Of a DNA stretch of 64,000 nt, positions 47,646 to 61,270 are shown piece after piece. How positions within the stretch are numbered: position 1 is the first letter of the stretch; the number at the start of each line of letters is the position of its first letter. This DNA comes from Melieria omissa (taxonomy: Eukaryota; Arthropoda; Insecta; Diptera; Ulidiidae), in assembly GCA_963971225.1 (NCBI GenBank), contig OZ020267.1, positions 102,373,729 through 102,437,728 on the forward strand, in the 5' to 3' direction. The notes beneath the pieces were generated by a model. The model did no database searches. It had not been told where the DNA came from and worked only from the letters and a program-made list of their open reading frames with translations. The translations under genes and the position numbers were made by a program.

Positions 47646-50600
47646 CTTATTTTTATTATTAAATTTTTCGCATTAATTTTTCATTAATTTTTTACCATTT
47701 GCTTTAATAATAAAAAATCTGGTACAAAATTGCAATAATCATTTCGGCTTCGATTTCATAGTTTCAACAAGTGTTTGCAACTTTTAGGTATTTTTGTAGA
47801 TATTTCAATGCACCTTTGGCATTCATTGCTCAACATTTGGTGCTTGTAAACAATCAACACATCTATACAATTATATAAAAATGAAAAAAACTTATATTGA
47901 AATGCATTGTGTAGGCCAAAGTGGTTGCTGCAACCTCAACCGCAATGCGAGTAAGTAATTTGAAATGACTTCCGTCTGAGTTGGCATTAAAAAAGCCATT
48001 AAATTACTCTTCGAGTAATTGTGATTTTTTGTTTATGCTGAGACATGCAATGATGTACATACAATCATACATGCATACAAACCGACTCTTGTGGTTGCAA
48101 CGATTCAAGCAATGAAGCCAATAATATTGTTTAATCGTTATTGACTCATATGGCAGATGCTTTGCGGCATCTTTTGCAGCCGCAATCAGCAAGGCTGCAA
48201 TGGGGCAAACCGTTAGTGCAATGGTAGCGTTTATTGAAAGATAATACGAGCATTTCAGCCCAAGAATGCGCTGCCATTGACTCATTCATTCGAACAACGA
48301 TGCATTGATTTTCAAAAATTTCCAAAAAACCCCAATCAAGTCAAAACGCCTTTCACAATGTTACTTTCCGCTTTGTCATTACATTACACATATTTCATTT
48401 CAATACTAAAAACACAAGTATTAGTACTATTCGCCCCCTCTTTCCATCCCATTCTTCGACTCTCTACCGCCGCACGCTCAATTTCACTTAGGAGTTGGCA
48501 GTTCTTGCTTCATTGCCTCGCGCCATCAATCATTATCAATGACTGTTGCTCTTGCAACGCCATTCCCAGCCAACAGTGCAACTTTCCTATTGTCCATTAG
48601 CCATAGCCATACTCCAATTAAATTCAACATTTCTTGCTGCCACATTTCTAATCACCGGCCGTATTTCCATCTCTTTCTTTCCCTCTCCGCTGCTAAGCCG
48701 CATCCCTGTTCGCTGTTTGGACTTCAAAACAAAAAAAAACCACAATTTTTTACAACTCTGAGCCATGTTAATAACGCTGGCTTATTGCGCACACCAGTTT
48801 CTTGTTATGTTGTTAAGTTGACTCAACACAAGAACAGCTGTTGACCCCAATTTGCTGTTTACTGGCGAAGAAAGTATGTTGCTCGATTCCACGTTGGCCG
48901 TTGCCAGCTTGATCGCTAAGCTTGCCGGCTCACATTCAGTCATTTCATGCTTGATTACGAAACGTCGAAATGTCGTTTTGTCGTTATGTTCAGTAATGAC
49001 CCGCACATGTCGCGACTTTGATTGGTGTGTAAAAAATTCTGTTTGTGCCCGCTCAATTTAACACTGAATATGTGCCCATTGATTGTTGGTTTTGACAAAT
49101 CTTTCAGGTATTAAAATATTATTTCAAGTAGGGAAAATGTTAAGCTGTGTTTCTGAGTAAGGAAGGCTGCCCTTTGGCCAATTTTGATTCTTATAATTTT
49201 GTATTATTAATTGGAATATAAATAACAATTTTCTAGAGTTTTAGTTCTTAATAGTTAATCCCCGATTTGCCAGAATAAATATAATAAATAAAAACAAATA
49301 TGAATTACTTTCAAACTAGTCAACCGATTTTAATTAGATTATAATATATTATAATTTATAAAGGTTAGTTTGATGCATTATCGGAAAAATCAAAATCAAA
49401 TCAATCATCAATCAACTCAAAAGTGAATATAACCTCAAAAAAAAATTTTATTTTTTCCAAAAATTGGTAAAATCGCAAATTTGTTTATATTTTCCTCATA
49501 TAGTGTTTTAAAATATATAATTTTTCCAAATTTCTTCTCCACCAGCGTGATACCAAAACAAAACAAAAAATATGTTCTTACTTTTTCAACATAATTTTAA
49601 ATTTTTTTAGGTTATGTTTGTCGTATAGCCATACAATTTTGTCTGTGACTTTTTGACTTAGTTTTTAACAACATATATAATTTTTCCCCATTTTTTATTC
49701 ACCATATTAGAAACATAACCTTAAAAAGAGAATTCAAATAATTTTATCACAATTATCACACAATAATCGTAAACTAATTCAACATATCATTCATAAAATA
49801 AATAAACAAACATAAATCCATAGCTTTATTTCTTATACGCAAATAACTTATAATCAATTTCCTCAACTGTTTGGCAATAAATTTTAATTCTTTTTCTCAT
49901 CGCATTTTTATTGTTACAACAAAACACAAAAATTTATTATTACAAATTTCATTTCAACAACCACTCAGCCAACCAGCATTTCTCAACGTCTGCCAACATA
50001 AACAGCGGAATTCGCATGTAAACTTTAACAACAAACCAACAAATCGCATGTATGTAGATTTCTCCAATGTGATTGGAACAACAACAAAAACAAATTTTTG
50101 GTTTCTCTTTGTGGTTTTATGCGCCAACCTCATCTACAAATCTACCAAAAACCATCGCCGTCATCATTAACACCAACCACAACAGACACTCAAGCCGTCA
50201 GTCCAATCTTCAGTCATCGTAAGCCAAGTTCATTAAATGCGGCTGCAAAAAAATTCAGCAAAGCAAAGCGCCGAAAGCCGCTTTATACTATAACTTCGTA
50301 TTAAGTGTTCATATAATGAAATTATGGATATCTATGGCCAACTGTGCAAACATTCGCTTTTCAAGCCAACGTTGCTGTTGAATTACAGATCATCGAAAAA
50401 AAAACAAATAACACCCACCAACGTCGAAAACCCAGCCTTGCCTGCAGCTGTTTGTTTTATTGTAATCATATTTTTGTTTCCAACACCACTTTTCCGGCTG
50501 TCATGCTTCGTAACCTTTTTGCCAAAGCCACACTTTAACATTTTAATTAAAATGGAGCGTGTGTAAACTGGCTGTGGTCTGAGAAGATTCTCACATTGGT

Positions 50601-51289
50601 TGCCAAGAAATATTTAGGAAAAAAATGTATATGCTTTTAATAAGACTATATAAGTATGTATGTATTAGTTAGAAGAAGAGCGAGAAGTAGCAGCAGAAAT
50701 AGTCTATTGTTGTCTGACATTGTATGCTAAAAAGTGTGTTGCATTAAATCTGATTTTCATTTGATTGTTCAAACGAAAATTGTACTCAAGCATAAACAAT
50801 ACAAATGTTGACAGAGTTGAAATATGAAATCAGTTTTATAATGAAATATTAGGCAATGTTACTATGAAATATTAGACGAGGTCTGCCTGTAGTGTCTAAA
50901 ATTTTCTTATTTTGCCAATTTCAAGTATTCTGAAACGTTTGCTTGTCGCCAGGCTTTAGAGACATTTTTGTAAACGCCATAGCTCAGAGAATCGTTTAAA
51001 ATGATTTGAGTCTCTGGGTGTAATATAAACAATATTAACTGTTTTATTTGAAAGTTAGTATAGGTAGTCTTCTTCTAATACAATAGTACAATAGAATCCG
51101 TTGATGCCCATCACTCTTCTAAGTTATTCGTTCTTTCTTAGTTTAAATTTGACTCATGCGTCTTTTGTCTGGAATTTTTTACAAACACTTGTATTGTTAT
51201 CGTATTTTAATTTGATCCAAAATGTATCATTAAATTATGCATCCAAATTGTATAAACTTCTTAGTCAAATTTACTGAATTTTAATTGAC
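47646..51289. other. AT-rich, mostly unique noncoding stretch
   Basis: No gene. GC-richer parts at 48280-49020 and 49960-50300 have open frames without domain-like composition. Confidence 0.35.
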
Positions 51290-52810
51290 ACATTCGTTGA
51301 CTGGTTTATATGGAAAACATTTCTTGGTCCGAGATGCCTTGGACTGAATAATAAGCAATCTTTCCATACGAATTTATTGTATCACTTTGGATCTACTGTG
51401 GCTTAAGTAAGATTGTTGATCCATCAACCTCACACTGGCCTGAATGGGTAATTAATCTTTCATTTTACTGTAACTTTAGTCAGCTTTTGTAGGCTTACAT
51501 TCTTTCCTAACTTCTACGCTGATTTAATAACCTCAGACTGGGTTGAATGGTAAATATATCATGGTTCTCGGTGCCTTAAAATCATGAATAACCAACCTTT
51601 CAATACCATTCTGTGGTATAACTATGAGTGCACTGTGGCTTAAGTAAGCTATCAACTTTCTCTAAATCAAAAGCTGAACTAACAACTCTAGACTGTCTTC
51701 AATGGTAAACATTTCTTGGTTCTTTGTGCCTCGGACTGAAGAGTAAACAATCTTTCAATATTACTGTGCCTAAGAAAGCTCCTTTGTAAAGTATCACTGA
51801 CTTTAGTTAAACCCTTAGTTTAACTGATCTAACAACCTCACACTAGTTTTAACGTTACTCGATCTTCGGCGTTTCGAACTAAAAAGTAACCAGTCTTTCA
51901 ATATGATTCAATCTTCTAGCATCACTATGAGTCTATTTTGACTTGCAAAAGTCAGCTTCTTTGCAGGCTATCATTCTAACCTAACTTTCACGTTGATCTA
52001 CCAACCTCAGATTAGTTTAAATGGTAAACATTTTTAGATCTTCGGCGTTTCGAACTAAAAAGTAACCAGTCTTGCAATATGATTCAATCTTCTAGCATCA
52101 CTATGAGTCTATTTTGACTTACAAAAGTCAGCTCCTTTGCAGGCTATCATTCTAACCTAACTTTCACGCTGATCTAACAACCTCAGACTGGTTAAAATAG
52201 TAAACATTTATCAATCTTTGGCATTTCGAAATGAAAAAGAACCAGTCCTTCAATATGATTGAATATTATAGCATCACTATGAGTCTACTGTGACTTAGTT
52301 AGTTAATTTAGTTCCTTTAGCCTGCAAATCATTCTAACCTAACTTCCACACTGATCTAACAACTTTAGAGTAGCTTCGGTGGTAAAGATTTCCTGGTTCT
52401 CGGACTGAAGACTAACCAATCTTTCAATACGGTTTTTACTGTGACTTAAAATAGCTTCTTTGTTGGCTATTAGTCTGACCTGCCCGATTAGATTGACTCC
52501 TGGCTGATCTGACCACCTCAGACTGGCTTAAATGGCACCATTTTTTGATCCTCGATGCCTCAATACCGAAAAGTATTCAATCTTTCAGAATGATTTTGTG
52601 GCATCACTTTGAGTCTACTGCTTCTTCTTCTACTACTACTTCTTTGCTTTGAAGTGACGTGTATTCTTTCAATGCAATTTTATGGCATCACTATGAGTTG
52701 TCCTTTGTAAGCTGTCACTCTGAACTAACAGCCTTACAAATGAACTGATTTATAATCAATATTTTAACAAGATTTTATGGTATCACTACGAGTCTACTGT
52801 GTCTTAAGTT
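51290..52810. repeat. Satellite-like tandem array, about 150-180-bp unit, roughly 9 copies
   Basis: Each unit has GGtaAAcATtTcTtGgTctTcGgcgttTCg..ct.AAaAgTAAcCAgTCTTtCAATA, then TATGAGTCTActgTGactTA, then CAGGCTATCATTCTAACCTA, then CTGATCTAACAACCTCAGAC. Landmarks fall near 51331, 51562, 51716, 51863, 52039, 52212, 52391 and 52548. The two units starting 51863 and 52039 are nearly identical. The others are more diverged. Confidence 0.88.
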
Positions 52811-54034
52811 AGCTCACACATACATAACATCATACAAATTTTTGCCAATTATCCCACCACAATCTCAACTAAACTGAACCTCGCTCAGTTCATTGCCCTG
52901 CTGAATTTTGCAAAAAAAACCGCCAATTAATTTTACCTCAAGACATTTTCACATTGTCAACCACAATTGCGACTTACAACTGCAACATTGCATTGTATGC
53001 AAATCATACATTTCACAAACGTACAAACACATTGCATGCAATTTTCCACTAATATCGCCTATGGAAAAGCCATTTGCGAATCGCACAATTTCTTTCCCTC
53101 ACCTTAATGCAATGCCATATTTCATAACTGTCAAGTTGACAGTGCGCAAAAGACACAACCCCGTACGGCCCACCATAAATTTGGCCCAGACCGACATGCG
53201 ATGTCGGAGAACGCGCCACAGCGAATTCTGTGGCCATGTAGCGGCTGTCACCGAAACGTCTCGCACAGTTTCACCAAACCACCGCACGTCGGGCGTAATT
53301 CATAATTCGCAGACTATAAGCGCGACTTAACGGTTGCATGCAGCACAAATTTGCTATATGCAAAATTTGGTGAAACTACCAAACAAACAAACAAACGACT
53401 TTAGAGTTTAAATCAAACACAAACATGATTAAAACAATATGGCAAAAAAAATTAGAAAACTCGAAATAAACAAAGCCAATCTTGAATTATTTATCAAAGA
53501 AAATTTGTGCAAAAACACTGGCAAATGTTATTCAAATTGTGTGCATCAGTGTCGTCGCCTCATAATTCGCATTTGCATTGTCATTAAGCGCCGCTTTGTG
53601 ATCGCAACGAATTACGTCTTCGCTTTATGCTTTTCAACTTTACAGCTTTCTTTATTGCTTTTAAGATAAACGCACTTTGCAGCAAAAACACAGCTGGAAG
53701 TCTATTGATTTTATGCACAACATTTCTTTTGAAAAAATCTGCATAATACGTGTATTTGTCTATCAAGATTTCATATGTAAGCTGTAACATTTTCAGGCTT
53801 CATTTATCTTTTCATGTGTGAATTTGAATTATTAATGCTAATTTTTAAGAAAGCAACCATGTTTAAATTTTGAAAAATTTATTTACAAATTATTTTTGGC
53901 GTTTTTTGACACATGTCAGCCGGTGAAAAGTAGCAGTTAAGGCTTCAACAGATGATTTAATACATTAAACTTTTACTAAATTATAGAAAAAGTAACAAAA
54001 TAATAACTAAAATATTTGTTAGTAGTCGAAAGCG
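52811..54034. other. Noncoding stretch with a GC-rich island
   Basis: The island 53090-53330 is the GC-richest unique sequence outside the exons. It contains the odd palindrome ACTGTCAAGTTGACAGT (about 53125-53141). It could be an enhancer or insulator. No credible exon was found on either strand. Confidence 0.35.
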
Positions 54035-55420
54035 TTCAAGTAAAAAGCTGTCCAGTATTTTGTGTATGACTGGAATAGCTCTTCAGTATTTTTGTTGTAT
54101 TTATAAACAGCTCGTCAGTATCTATTTTTTGTATTTTTAAATTAAATTTTACACAAAATTTCTACCAACCAAAAAATTTACATTAACTGAAACAGCTCTT
54201 CAGTATTTTTTGTGTTTATAAAATAAAGTTTGAATCAAAAGTTTAACCAACCAAATGATTACCGTTGACTGGAACAACTCTTCAGTATTTTTTTTTTTAT
54301 TTTTAAGTTAAGTTTGAAACAAAATTTTAACCAACCAAATGATTGACATTGACTGAAAGAATTTTTCAGTATTTTTTTTAATATTCATAAAATAAAATTT
54401 AAATCAAAATTTTAACCAACCAACTGATTGACAATGACTGAAACAGCTCTCCAGAATTATTTGTATTTTTAAATTAAATTTTAAACAAAATTGTTACCAA
54501 CTAAATGATTAAACATTGACTGAAAGAATTTTTCAGTATTTTTTTATATTCATAAAATAAAATTTAAATCAAACCAAGTGATTGACATTGATTGGGACAG
54601 CTCTCAAGTGTTTTTTAAAATATAAATTTAATCAAAATTTTAACCAACTAAATGATTGACATTGACTGAAACAGCTCTCCAGTAATTTTTTGTATTTTTA
54701 AATTAAATTTGAAACACAATTTTAACCAACCATATGATTGACATTGACTGAAAGAATTTTCCATAATTTTTTTTTATTTTCATAAAATAAAATTAGAATC
54801 AAAACTGTAACCAACCAACTGATTGACATTGACTGAAACAGCTCTCCAGAATTATTTGTATTTTTAAATTAAATTTGAAACACAATTTTTACCAACCAAA
54901 TGATTGAACATTGACATTGACTGAAAGAATTTTTCAGTATTTTTTTATATTCATAAAATAAAATTTAAATTAAACCAAGTGATTGACATTGATTGGGACA
55001 GCTCTCAAGTGTTTCTTGTATTTTAAAAATATAAATTTAATCAAAATTTTTACCAACTAAATGATTGACATTGACTGAAACAACTCTCCAGTAATTTTTT
55101 GTATTTTTAAATTAAATTTAAATCAAAACTTTAACCAACCAAATGATTGACATTGACTGAAAGAATTTTCCAGTATGTTTTTTTTATTTTCACAAAATAA
55201 AATTGGAATCAAAACTGTAACCAACCAAATGATTGACATTGACTGGAACAGCTCTCCAGTATTTTTTGTATTTATAAAAAAAAATTTGAATACAAATTCT
55301 AACCAACCAACCAGCTAATGTCAAAAGATTGACATTAGCTGGATCAGCTCTTCAGGATTTTTTTGTATCTTTCCATTAGAATTCGAATCAAAATTTCTCC
55401 TATTGAAATGATTGACATTT
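54035..55420. repeat. Satellite of about 80-bp units in a 400-bp higher-order repeat
   Basis: About 17 units carry ACCAACcAAaTGATTGACATTGACTG followed by (A/G)AAcAGCTCTcCAGtATT and an A/T-rich tail. Five distinguishable unit types recur in the same order: CTCTCCAGAATTATTTG at 54447 and 54842, TTTTTCAGTATTTTTTTATA about 85 bp later in both, CTCTCAAGTGTTT at 54601 and 55002, CTCTCCAGTAATTTTTTG at about 54675 and 55085, and a TTTTCCA..ATG/ATTTT type at about 54758 and 55166. The cycle starts again near 55249. The higher-order period is 395-401 bp. Confidence 0.9.
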
Positions 55421-55990
55421 ATTGATGCGATATACATTTTTTCAGTTAGATTTTCACCAGTAAAAACATAAAATACGTTGGTTTATTTCTACCATAAAGT
55501 ATTAAGTAGATCAAATTGAATTGGAATGAATAGGACGAGTGTAGGAAATGTTAAGAGCATTGCACCACAGAAACCTTGGAACACATTCTGTGCTACTGTT
55601 CTTCTATAGCCAGATCTTGCCTTAGATACCTGAGAGCCCCGTATTTCTCTGGGTTTGACCCAGATCCCTATGAAATCAAATCAAATCACTGCTCAAATTC
55701 GCTTAACCCTATCAAGACGGAGGTTAAATTTTGAAAAACAAAATACTTTTGATAATTCTAATAAATATTTTGCGTTGTTCACAACATCTGAATAATTGTT
55801 CTGAAGGTTATTAAACACTTTATGGGACTTATTATTCCAGTAATCCCAATAGGGTTAAAACACAGACATACTAAATGATCATTATTTAGGCTTTTTTAAG
55901 GAACTCCATTTGCTGCCGCTAGGGGCCCAATCGGGTCTTTAAGTGCCCAATTCGACCAACCAGCTTAACATAACCTAACCTAACATTTAA
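55421..55990 (+). pseudogene. Non-LTR retrotransposon 3' remnant, split by a TTAA MITE
   Basis: Near 55555-55670 the plus strand encodes EHCTTETLEHILCYCSSIAR and then CLRYLRAPYFSGFDP, which matches the Cys...ETLEHILC.C.A...R.RYLG region at the C-terminus of RNase H-bearing non-LTR ORFs. A 3' UTR-like tail at about 55890-55985 ends in ACATAACCTAACCTAACA. The MITE at 55703-55858 lies between the two parts. Confidence 0.6.
55703..55858. mobile_element. TTAA-flanked MITE, piggyBac-type (copy 3, 156 bp)
   Basis: TTAA at 55703-55706 and 55855-55858. The ends are CCCTATCAAGACGGAGGTTA and TAATCCCAATAGGG. Its interior is a shortened, inverted relative of the 241-bp element at 13186-13426. Confidence 0.75.
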
Positions 55991-58659
55991 GGTAAATTTC
56001 GAATCAAATTTTAATCAATCCATCGATTGATCCTACTTAACCTTCACTGGTGGCATCACTGTCATCACCACATAACCCCAAAACTCAACAACAACAACAA
56101 CAGTTATCAATAAAAACATCAAAAAACGAAACGAACAAGACTGCAGCACACAACCAGTTGCACCGGCACTTGCGGCTTCACACCAACTCGCCAATCGCCT
56201 GTTGCAGCCACATTCTCCGAAATGTCATTATCCTCGCATGCAACATTTTTGAATGCCACCAATGACAGTTCCCCCATTTCGCCGGCTCACTCTGGCACAC
56301 ACGCAGCGCTTCTTTTACTGTGCTTTGGTGTTTTTTTTAACATGAAATTGTTTTTGGTTTAAGTTGTTTTTTTGTTTTGCTCAACTTGCGGCCACGTTAC
56401 GCATGACAAGTGTTTCTAACCGCATTGCTGCTTGGCTTAAAACGTGTACAAACTGCAGTGTTGGTGTTGGTGTTGGTATTGCTGCAATGGCCAACAGACA
56501 TGCAACATGCAACACATGCAGCGTTGCCAACTAAATTATCATTCAGGCAATTTTGTGCCGCTGCACATTCTTTATACGTTTTTATTGCCACCAGAGTTGG
56601 ACAAGAAAATGAGCGCCAGAGTAGCTCAGAGGAGGAGTGGCAGAGAGCGGGGGGAGAGGTGTAGTGGTTATAAAAATGCACTCATCCTAGAAATGGTTGC
56701 ATGCCGCTTCGACATGCCACACTGCAGCCAACCGACAATAATGAAATGCAGCCGGTTGAGCGTTCGAAAAAAACAACGATATGAAATATTGAACACATAA
56801 TTGCAAAAAAGAAAAAGCAGCACAGGAAGTGTGCTGGAAATTCGAGTATGCACAGCCAGTTTCCTTTAGCAGCACAGAGCTTGACAGCTGTCATCTTTCG
56901 ACAGTCACTCGAGTGTTACATTTCACGCAACCAACAAAGCTTTGGGAACCCACGCCTTGTAAAAAACACAGTCCCCGGCACACTTTCAAAAAAAACGACA
57001 ACCATTCCATTTCGATCAAATGCCCAAAACGCGCATTTGTTGATAAACATTTGCCATATTTGGCCACTACTCCGTTCAGGCGTAAAGAAACGTAAAAAAA
57101 AATCAAATACTATAAATTCAAAATAAATAAAAACATCTTCCACCATTTTTGTCAAGTGGCTTAGGTCATTATTACTATTTTTGTGCATTGCTTTTGTAAT
57201 CGTTGCCAACACATAACTTTACAAACATTCATAGCATTTTTTATGCTCAAAACAAATCGAGCAGCTGGCACGTGAATATATTAGCGACTTTTGTCATAAT
57301 TTGTTTACATTTTGGATTCGTTTTGTGTTATCTGCAGTGTATCTTGAAAATTTCGTTGACGCTTTAAGTAACCGACAAGCCCATTCACAGCCATTTAAGG
57401 TGAACTTAACGATTGCGCCAATAAAATAAATGAAGCATAGCAATAAATGTTAAAGTCTCCAAATTCCAAAGACACCCACGCATACCGAAAGCAGTTGAAA
57501 AGCACATAAATGTTGGCTATTAATTCTGGATTTATGGCGTTGAAGTACTACAAACTGGAATTTGTAAAATCAGTTCGGGGTTAAACGGCTCAACAGCACA
57601 AAATGGTTGCGCTAATGCCATCTTTTTGAGATAAAACTTTTTATAGAAATATTGTAAAGAATATTCAGACCAAGTCCTAAAGGGAATAGTTCTCACAGAT
57701 TCAGAAATATGGTTTGATTATAAACATTTCTTATAATTCGAATTTCTTTGATTACAGACGGTCTAGGCCCTTTCTATATTTTGTTCAAAAAAATTTACCA
57801 TCCGTAAAGGCTGCACTGATCTCTCACGTAAAACAGTGAAATCAGTAAACTGTCTGCTCTCAAAGTAGATAACACTGTGACTAATAGCTGTCACAAATTT
57901 CTTTTTTTACGGCAGCTGTTTACTCGTAAGTGTGACAAGTTTAGTGACAGTACCAAATTTTACGATGGAAAAATCTTGTATTTACATTTAGTGCAAACTG
58001 TTTGCTAGAACTCTGAACCGCTTTTGTTGAACTCGTATTCTAACAGATCACTAATCTTAAACTCATAAACGGATATCCATCGGGCATCACTAAGGACTCA
58101 ATAAGCCAGATACACTTACTTACCTACCTTTCCTAGAAATACTCCTGTGACGATATTAAGAAAACAAAGCATAGCTTTAAGAGGCTTCAGTTCAAGTGTG
58201 TACCTAACCTTGTAATCTAAGTTAAAACATTTAAAGACTCAACCTTGCCTAACCATGTGGAGATTTTGCTGAGTAGGGTCACAGTATTTTTGTTAAAAAA
58301 ACATTCTATTTGACGTTCAATATCTCATTCACACTATTTGTTTACCATAGTTTTGTGATACGTTCTTCTGAACTCAAGTAATCCTTTCCTGGCTTGGTAA
58401 AACTTCTTATTATAAGTTGACTATACTTATTGCTGAGTCCAACAGATATGTGGAATTGGCTGCTTTGAAAGGATCCCACATATGTCATAGAGACCCATTG
58501 CGTTGCAAGAAGAATTTGTAGATCTCTTACTCATAAAACTGGTTTCTGCTTTCGGCAAAATATTGTAGGCTGTGAATAGTCCTATGGGCTACATCCCCTA
58601 AATTTTTAAACAAAAACTAGACCAAGTGAGTTTTTTTTACTGGTCTGCCGCAGGTTCGA
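55991..58659. other. Noncoding stretch, mostly unique
   Basis: No gene. CAACAACAACAACAACAG at 56085-56102 and a GTTGGTGTTGGTGTTGGT run at about 56460. The GC-richer segment 56130-57060 has many short overlapping frames but nothing protein-like. Confidence 0.35.
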
Positions 58660-61270
58660 ATTGATTGATGCTTGTATGATTCAAATTGAACTTAAATTTT
58701 TTGGACTTTGATATAATCAAATCGACATCCAATAGGTCGAGTGGTCTTTGATCTAATCAAGTTGAAACTGAGTCGATTGACCTTTGAGATAAATCAATTT
58801 TAAATTCATCAATTCTCAAACTAATTTAAACAAAATTGAATCAATAAACTTTTAATACAATCAAACCAATATCGGATCCATTGGATCAGATTCAATGTAT
58901 CTTTATAGAAGAAAATCTAATTCAGATTGATCGAATATGTGATTATGTAATCACATTGAATTCGAATTCATTTAACCTTACAATTAAATCAAAAACGATC
59001 GAAATCTAATGATTAATGAGTGGTCTTTGATATTATTAAACTAAAATTGAGTCAATAGATTTTTTGGATATTCAAATTCAAATTGATTTTATTAAACTTT
59101 CATTTAATTAAACCGAAATGGAGTCAATCTAATGGTCTTTAATCCGATTAACTCAAAATTTAATCAATCGATCTTTCAGATATTCAAATCAAAATTAATT
59201 TGATTTATTTTTAAACTAACTTAAACAAAATTGAATCGAAAAAGTTTTTCAACAAATCACATTCGAATCCATCTATATTTGATATACTACATGGGCTGAA
59301 AAGTCTTTGGCCTGACATAGAGATGGCGCCAAAAATTAAGAATTATTGTATTGTACATGGAAAACCATCCTTAACTTAGATTCTGTCAAAGTTTCATGAC
59401 ATTTGGTTGACTCGTTTTCAAGTTATTGCTTTCGAAGTGACGCTACCTCTGAATTTTTGTAAACAATGGAAAAAAGTGAATTTCGTGTTTTGATAAAACA
59501 TTGCTATTTGATGGGCAAAAATACAGTGGAAACAAAAGCATGGCTTGATAAATGTTATAATACATCTATATTTTTGCCCATCAAATGCAATGTTTTATCA
59601 AAACACGAAATTCACTTTTTTCCATTGTTTACAAAAATTCAGAGGTAGCGTCACTTCGAAAGCAATAACTTGAAAACGAGTCAACCAAATGTCATGAAAC
59701 TTTGACAGAATCTAAGTTAAGGATGGTTTTCCATGTACAACACAATAATTCTTAATTTTTGGCGCCATCTCTATGTCAGGCCAAAGACTTTTCAGCCCAT
59801 GTAGTAGTTAAAATTCAAAATCAATTTGAAATCGAATCGAATTATCTTTAAAATAATCAAATCAAAAACGAATCGATTTAGTGCTTTTTACTAAAATCAA
59901 ACCAGAATTAAATACATAAATTGATTTTTGAAATATTAAAAATTACACTTATTGAAAGTTTATATAATCCAATTAAATCCACTTGATTTAGTGGTATTCA
60001 GTCGAAATTGAATCGATCAGTCTTTGAGACAATTAAATCAAAATTGAATTGATCGATCTTTGAAATAAGTTCAAATTCAATGACATTGAATCGTTCGTTC
60101 GAATTTAGAAATAGTCAAATCGAAATTTAATTGTTTTAAAAACAACATCTAATCGACCAATCATTCTCTCAAATAATCATACCAAAGTTCAATTCATGTA
60201 ATCAAATCAGAATTAAGTAAATCGACTTTTTAAATAATAAAAATAACATTTATTGAAAGTTCATATAATCCAATTAAATCCACTTGATTTAGTGGTATTT
60301 AGTCGAATTTGAATCAATCAATCTTTGAGAAAATTAAATTAAAATTGAGTTGATTGATCTTTAAAATAAATTCAATGACATTGAATCGATCGTTTAAACT
60401 TTAAATAGTCAATTGAAATAATCGAAATTGAATTAATTGAAATGGAATTAATCTTCTAACAAAATCTTATCGACAGATCATTCTTTCAAATAATCATATC
60501 AAAGTTGAATTCATTTTAATCGATTTTAAAAGCAATCAACTCATCGATCAATCTTTGAAGTAATCAATTCGAAGTAAAATTCATCTGAAAACAAAACCAA
60601 GTCTTTCAATGAATCTTTGAAGTAATATAATTTCGAATTCGATTCATCGATGTTAAAAGCAATTAACCGATCGATTATCCTTTAAAGTAATCAAAATTGA
60701 ATTCATCAGAAAACCAAATCGAAGCTTTCAATCAATCTTTGAAGTAATCAAATCGAAATTGAATTCATCTTAAAATTAAATTTAAATCAATAGTTAGATC
60801 GATCTTTGAAAGAACCAAATCGAAATTCAATTCATTGATTTATCGATGTTAAAATCAATCAAACGATAGATTGATCTTTAAAGTAATTAAATTGAAGTTA
60901 AATTAAACTCAAACAACTTTATTTCAAACAATCATATAAATTTTGAATTAATTTTAATCGATTTTAAAAGCAATCAAATGACCTATCGTTCTTTTAAGTA
61001 ATCAAATCAAAGTTGAATTTCTTCGTTCGATTAATGTTTGAAGTAATGAAATCGAAATTAAATGCACCTTAAAATTAAATCTATTAGTTAGATCGATCTT
61101 TGAAACAATCAAATCAAAATTTAATTCATCAATTCAGCCATGTTAAAAGCATTTTAAAGACTAATCGTTCTTTAAAGTAAATTGTCTTAATCGATTTTAA
61201 AAGCCCTCAAATCAAAATCAAACCAACTTAATCTCGTTGTAATTAAATCGAAATAAAGTCGATACATTTT
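58660..61270. repeat. Degenerate array of AATCAAATCGAAATTGAATC-type units
   Basis: About 2.1 kb (excluding the inserted foldback) of short repeats combining TTGAaaTAATCAAATCgAAATTGAAT(T/C)cATCGATC with GATCTTTGAA. The unit is roughly 50-60 bp and strongly diverged. A more conserved longer block (CATTTATTGAAAGTT(T/C)ATATAATCC ... GATTTAGTGGTATT) repeats at about 59948 and 60248, i.e. 300 bp apart. Confidence 0.8.
59290..59801. mobile_element. Mariner foldback element: 512-bp near-perfect palindrome
   Basis: Two arms of about 234 bp (59290-59523 and 59568-59801) are inverted copies with only one or two differences, separated by a 44-bp spacer. The terminus is CATGGGCTGAAAAGTCTTTG, flanked by TA at 59288-59289 and 59802-59803. 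The left arm carries the start of a mariner transposase (ATG at 59466, MEKSEFRVLIKHCYLMGKNT, continuing WLDKCYN into the spacer). Only this 5' end is present, in both orientations. It sits inside the array at 58660-61270. Confidence 0.93.

Noticed and set aside
46785..47676. Long open frames (up to about 290 codons) of LFYFI repeats, also at 32251-32884
   Set aside because: They are products of the (TTTTA)n microsatellite, which lacks stops in all plus frames. No protein-like composition.
58080..58130. Another non-LTR 3' end (CATCACTAAGG ... CTTACTTACCTACC)
   Set aside because: Only the ACCT-like tail resembles the family at 35867-36062. The preceding UTR does not align.
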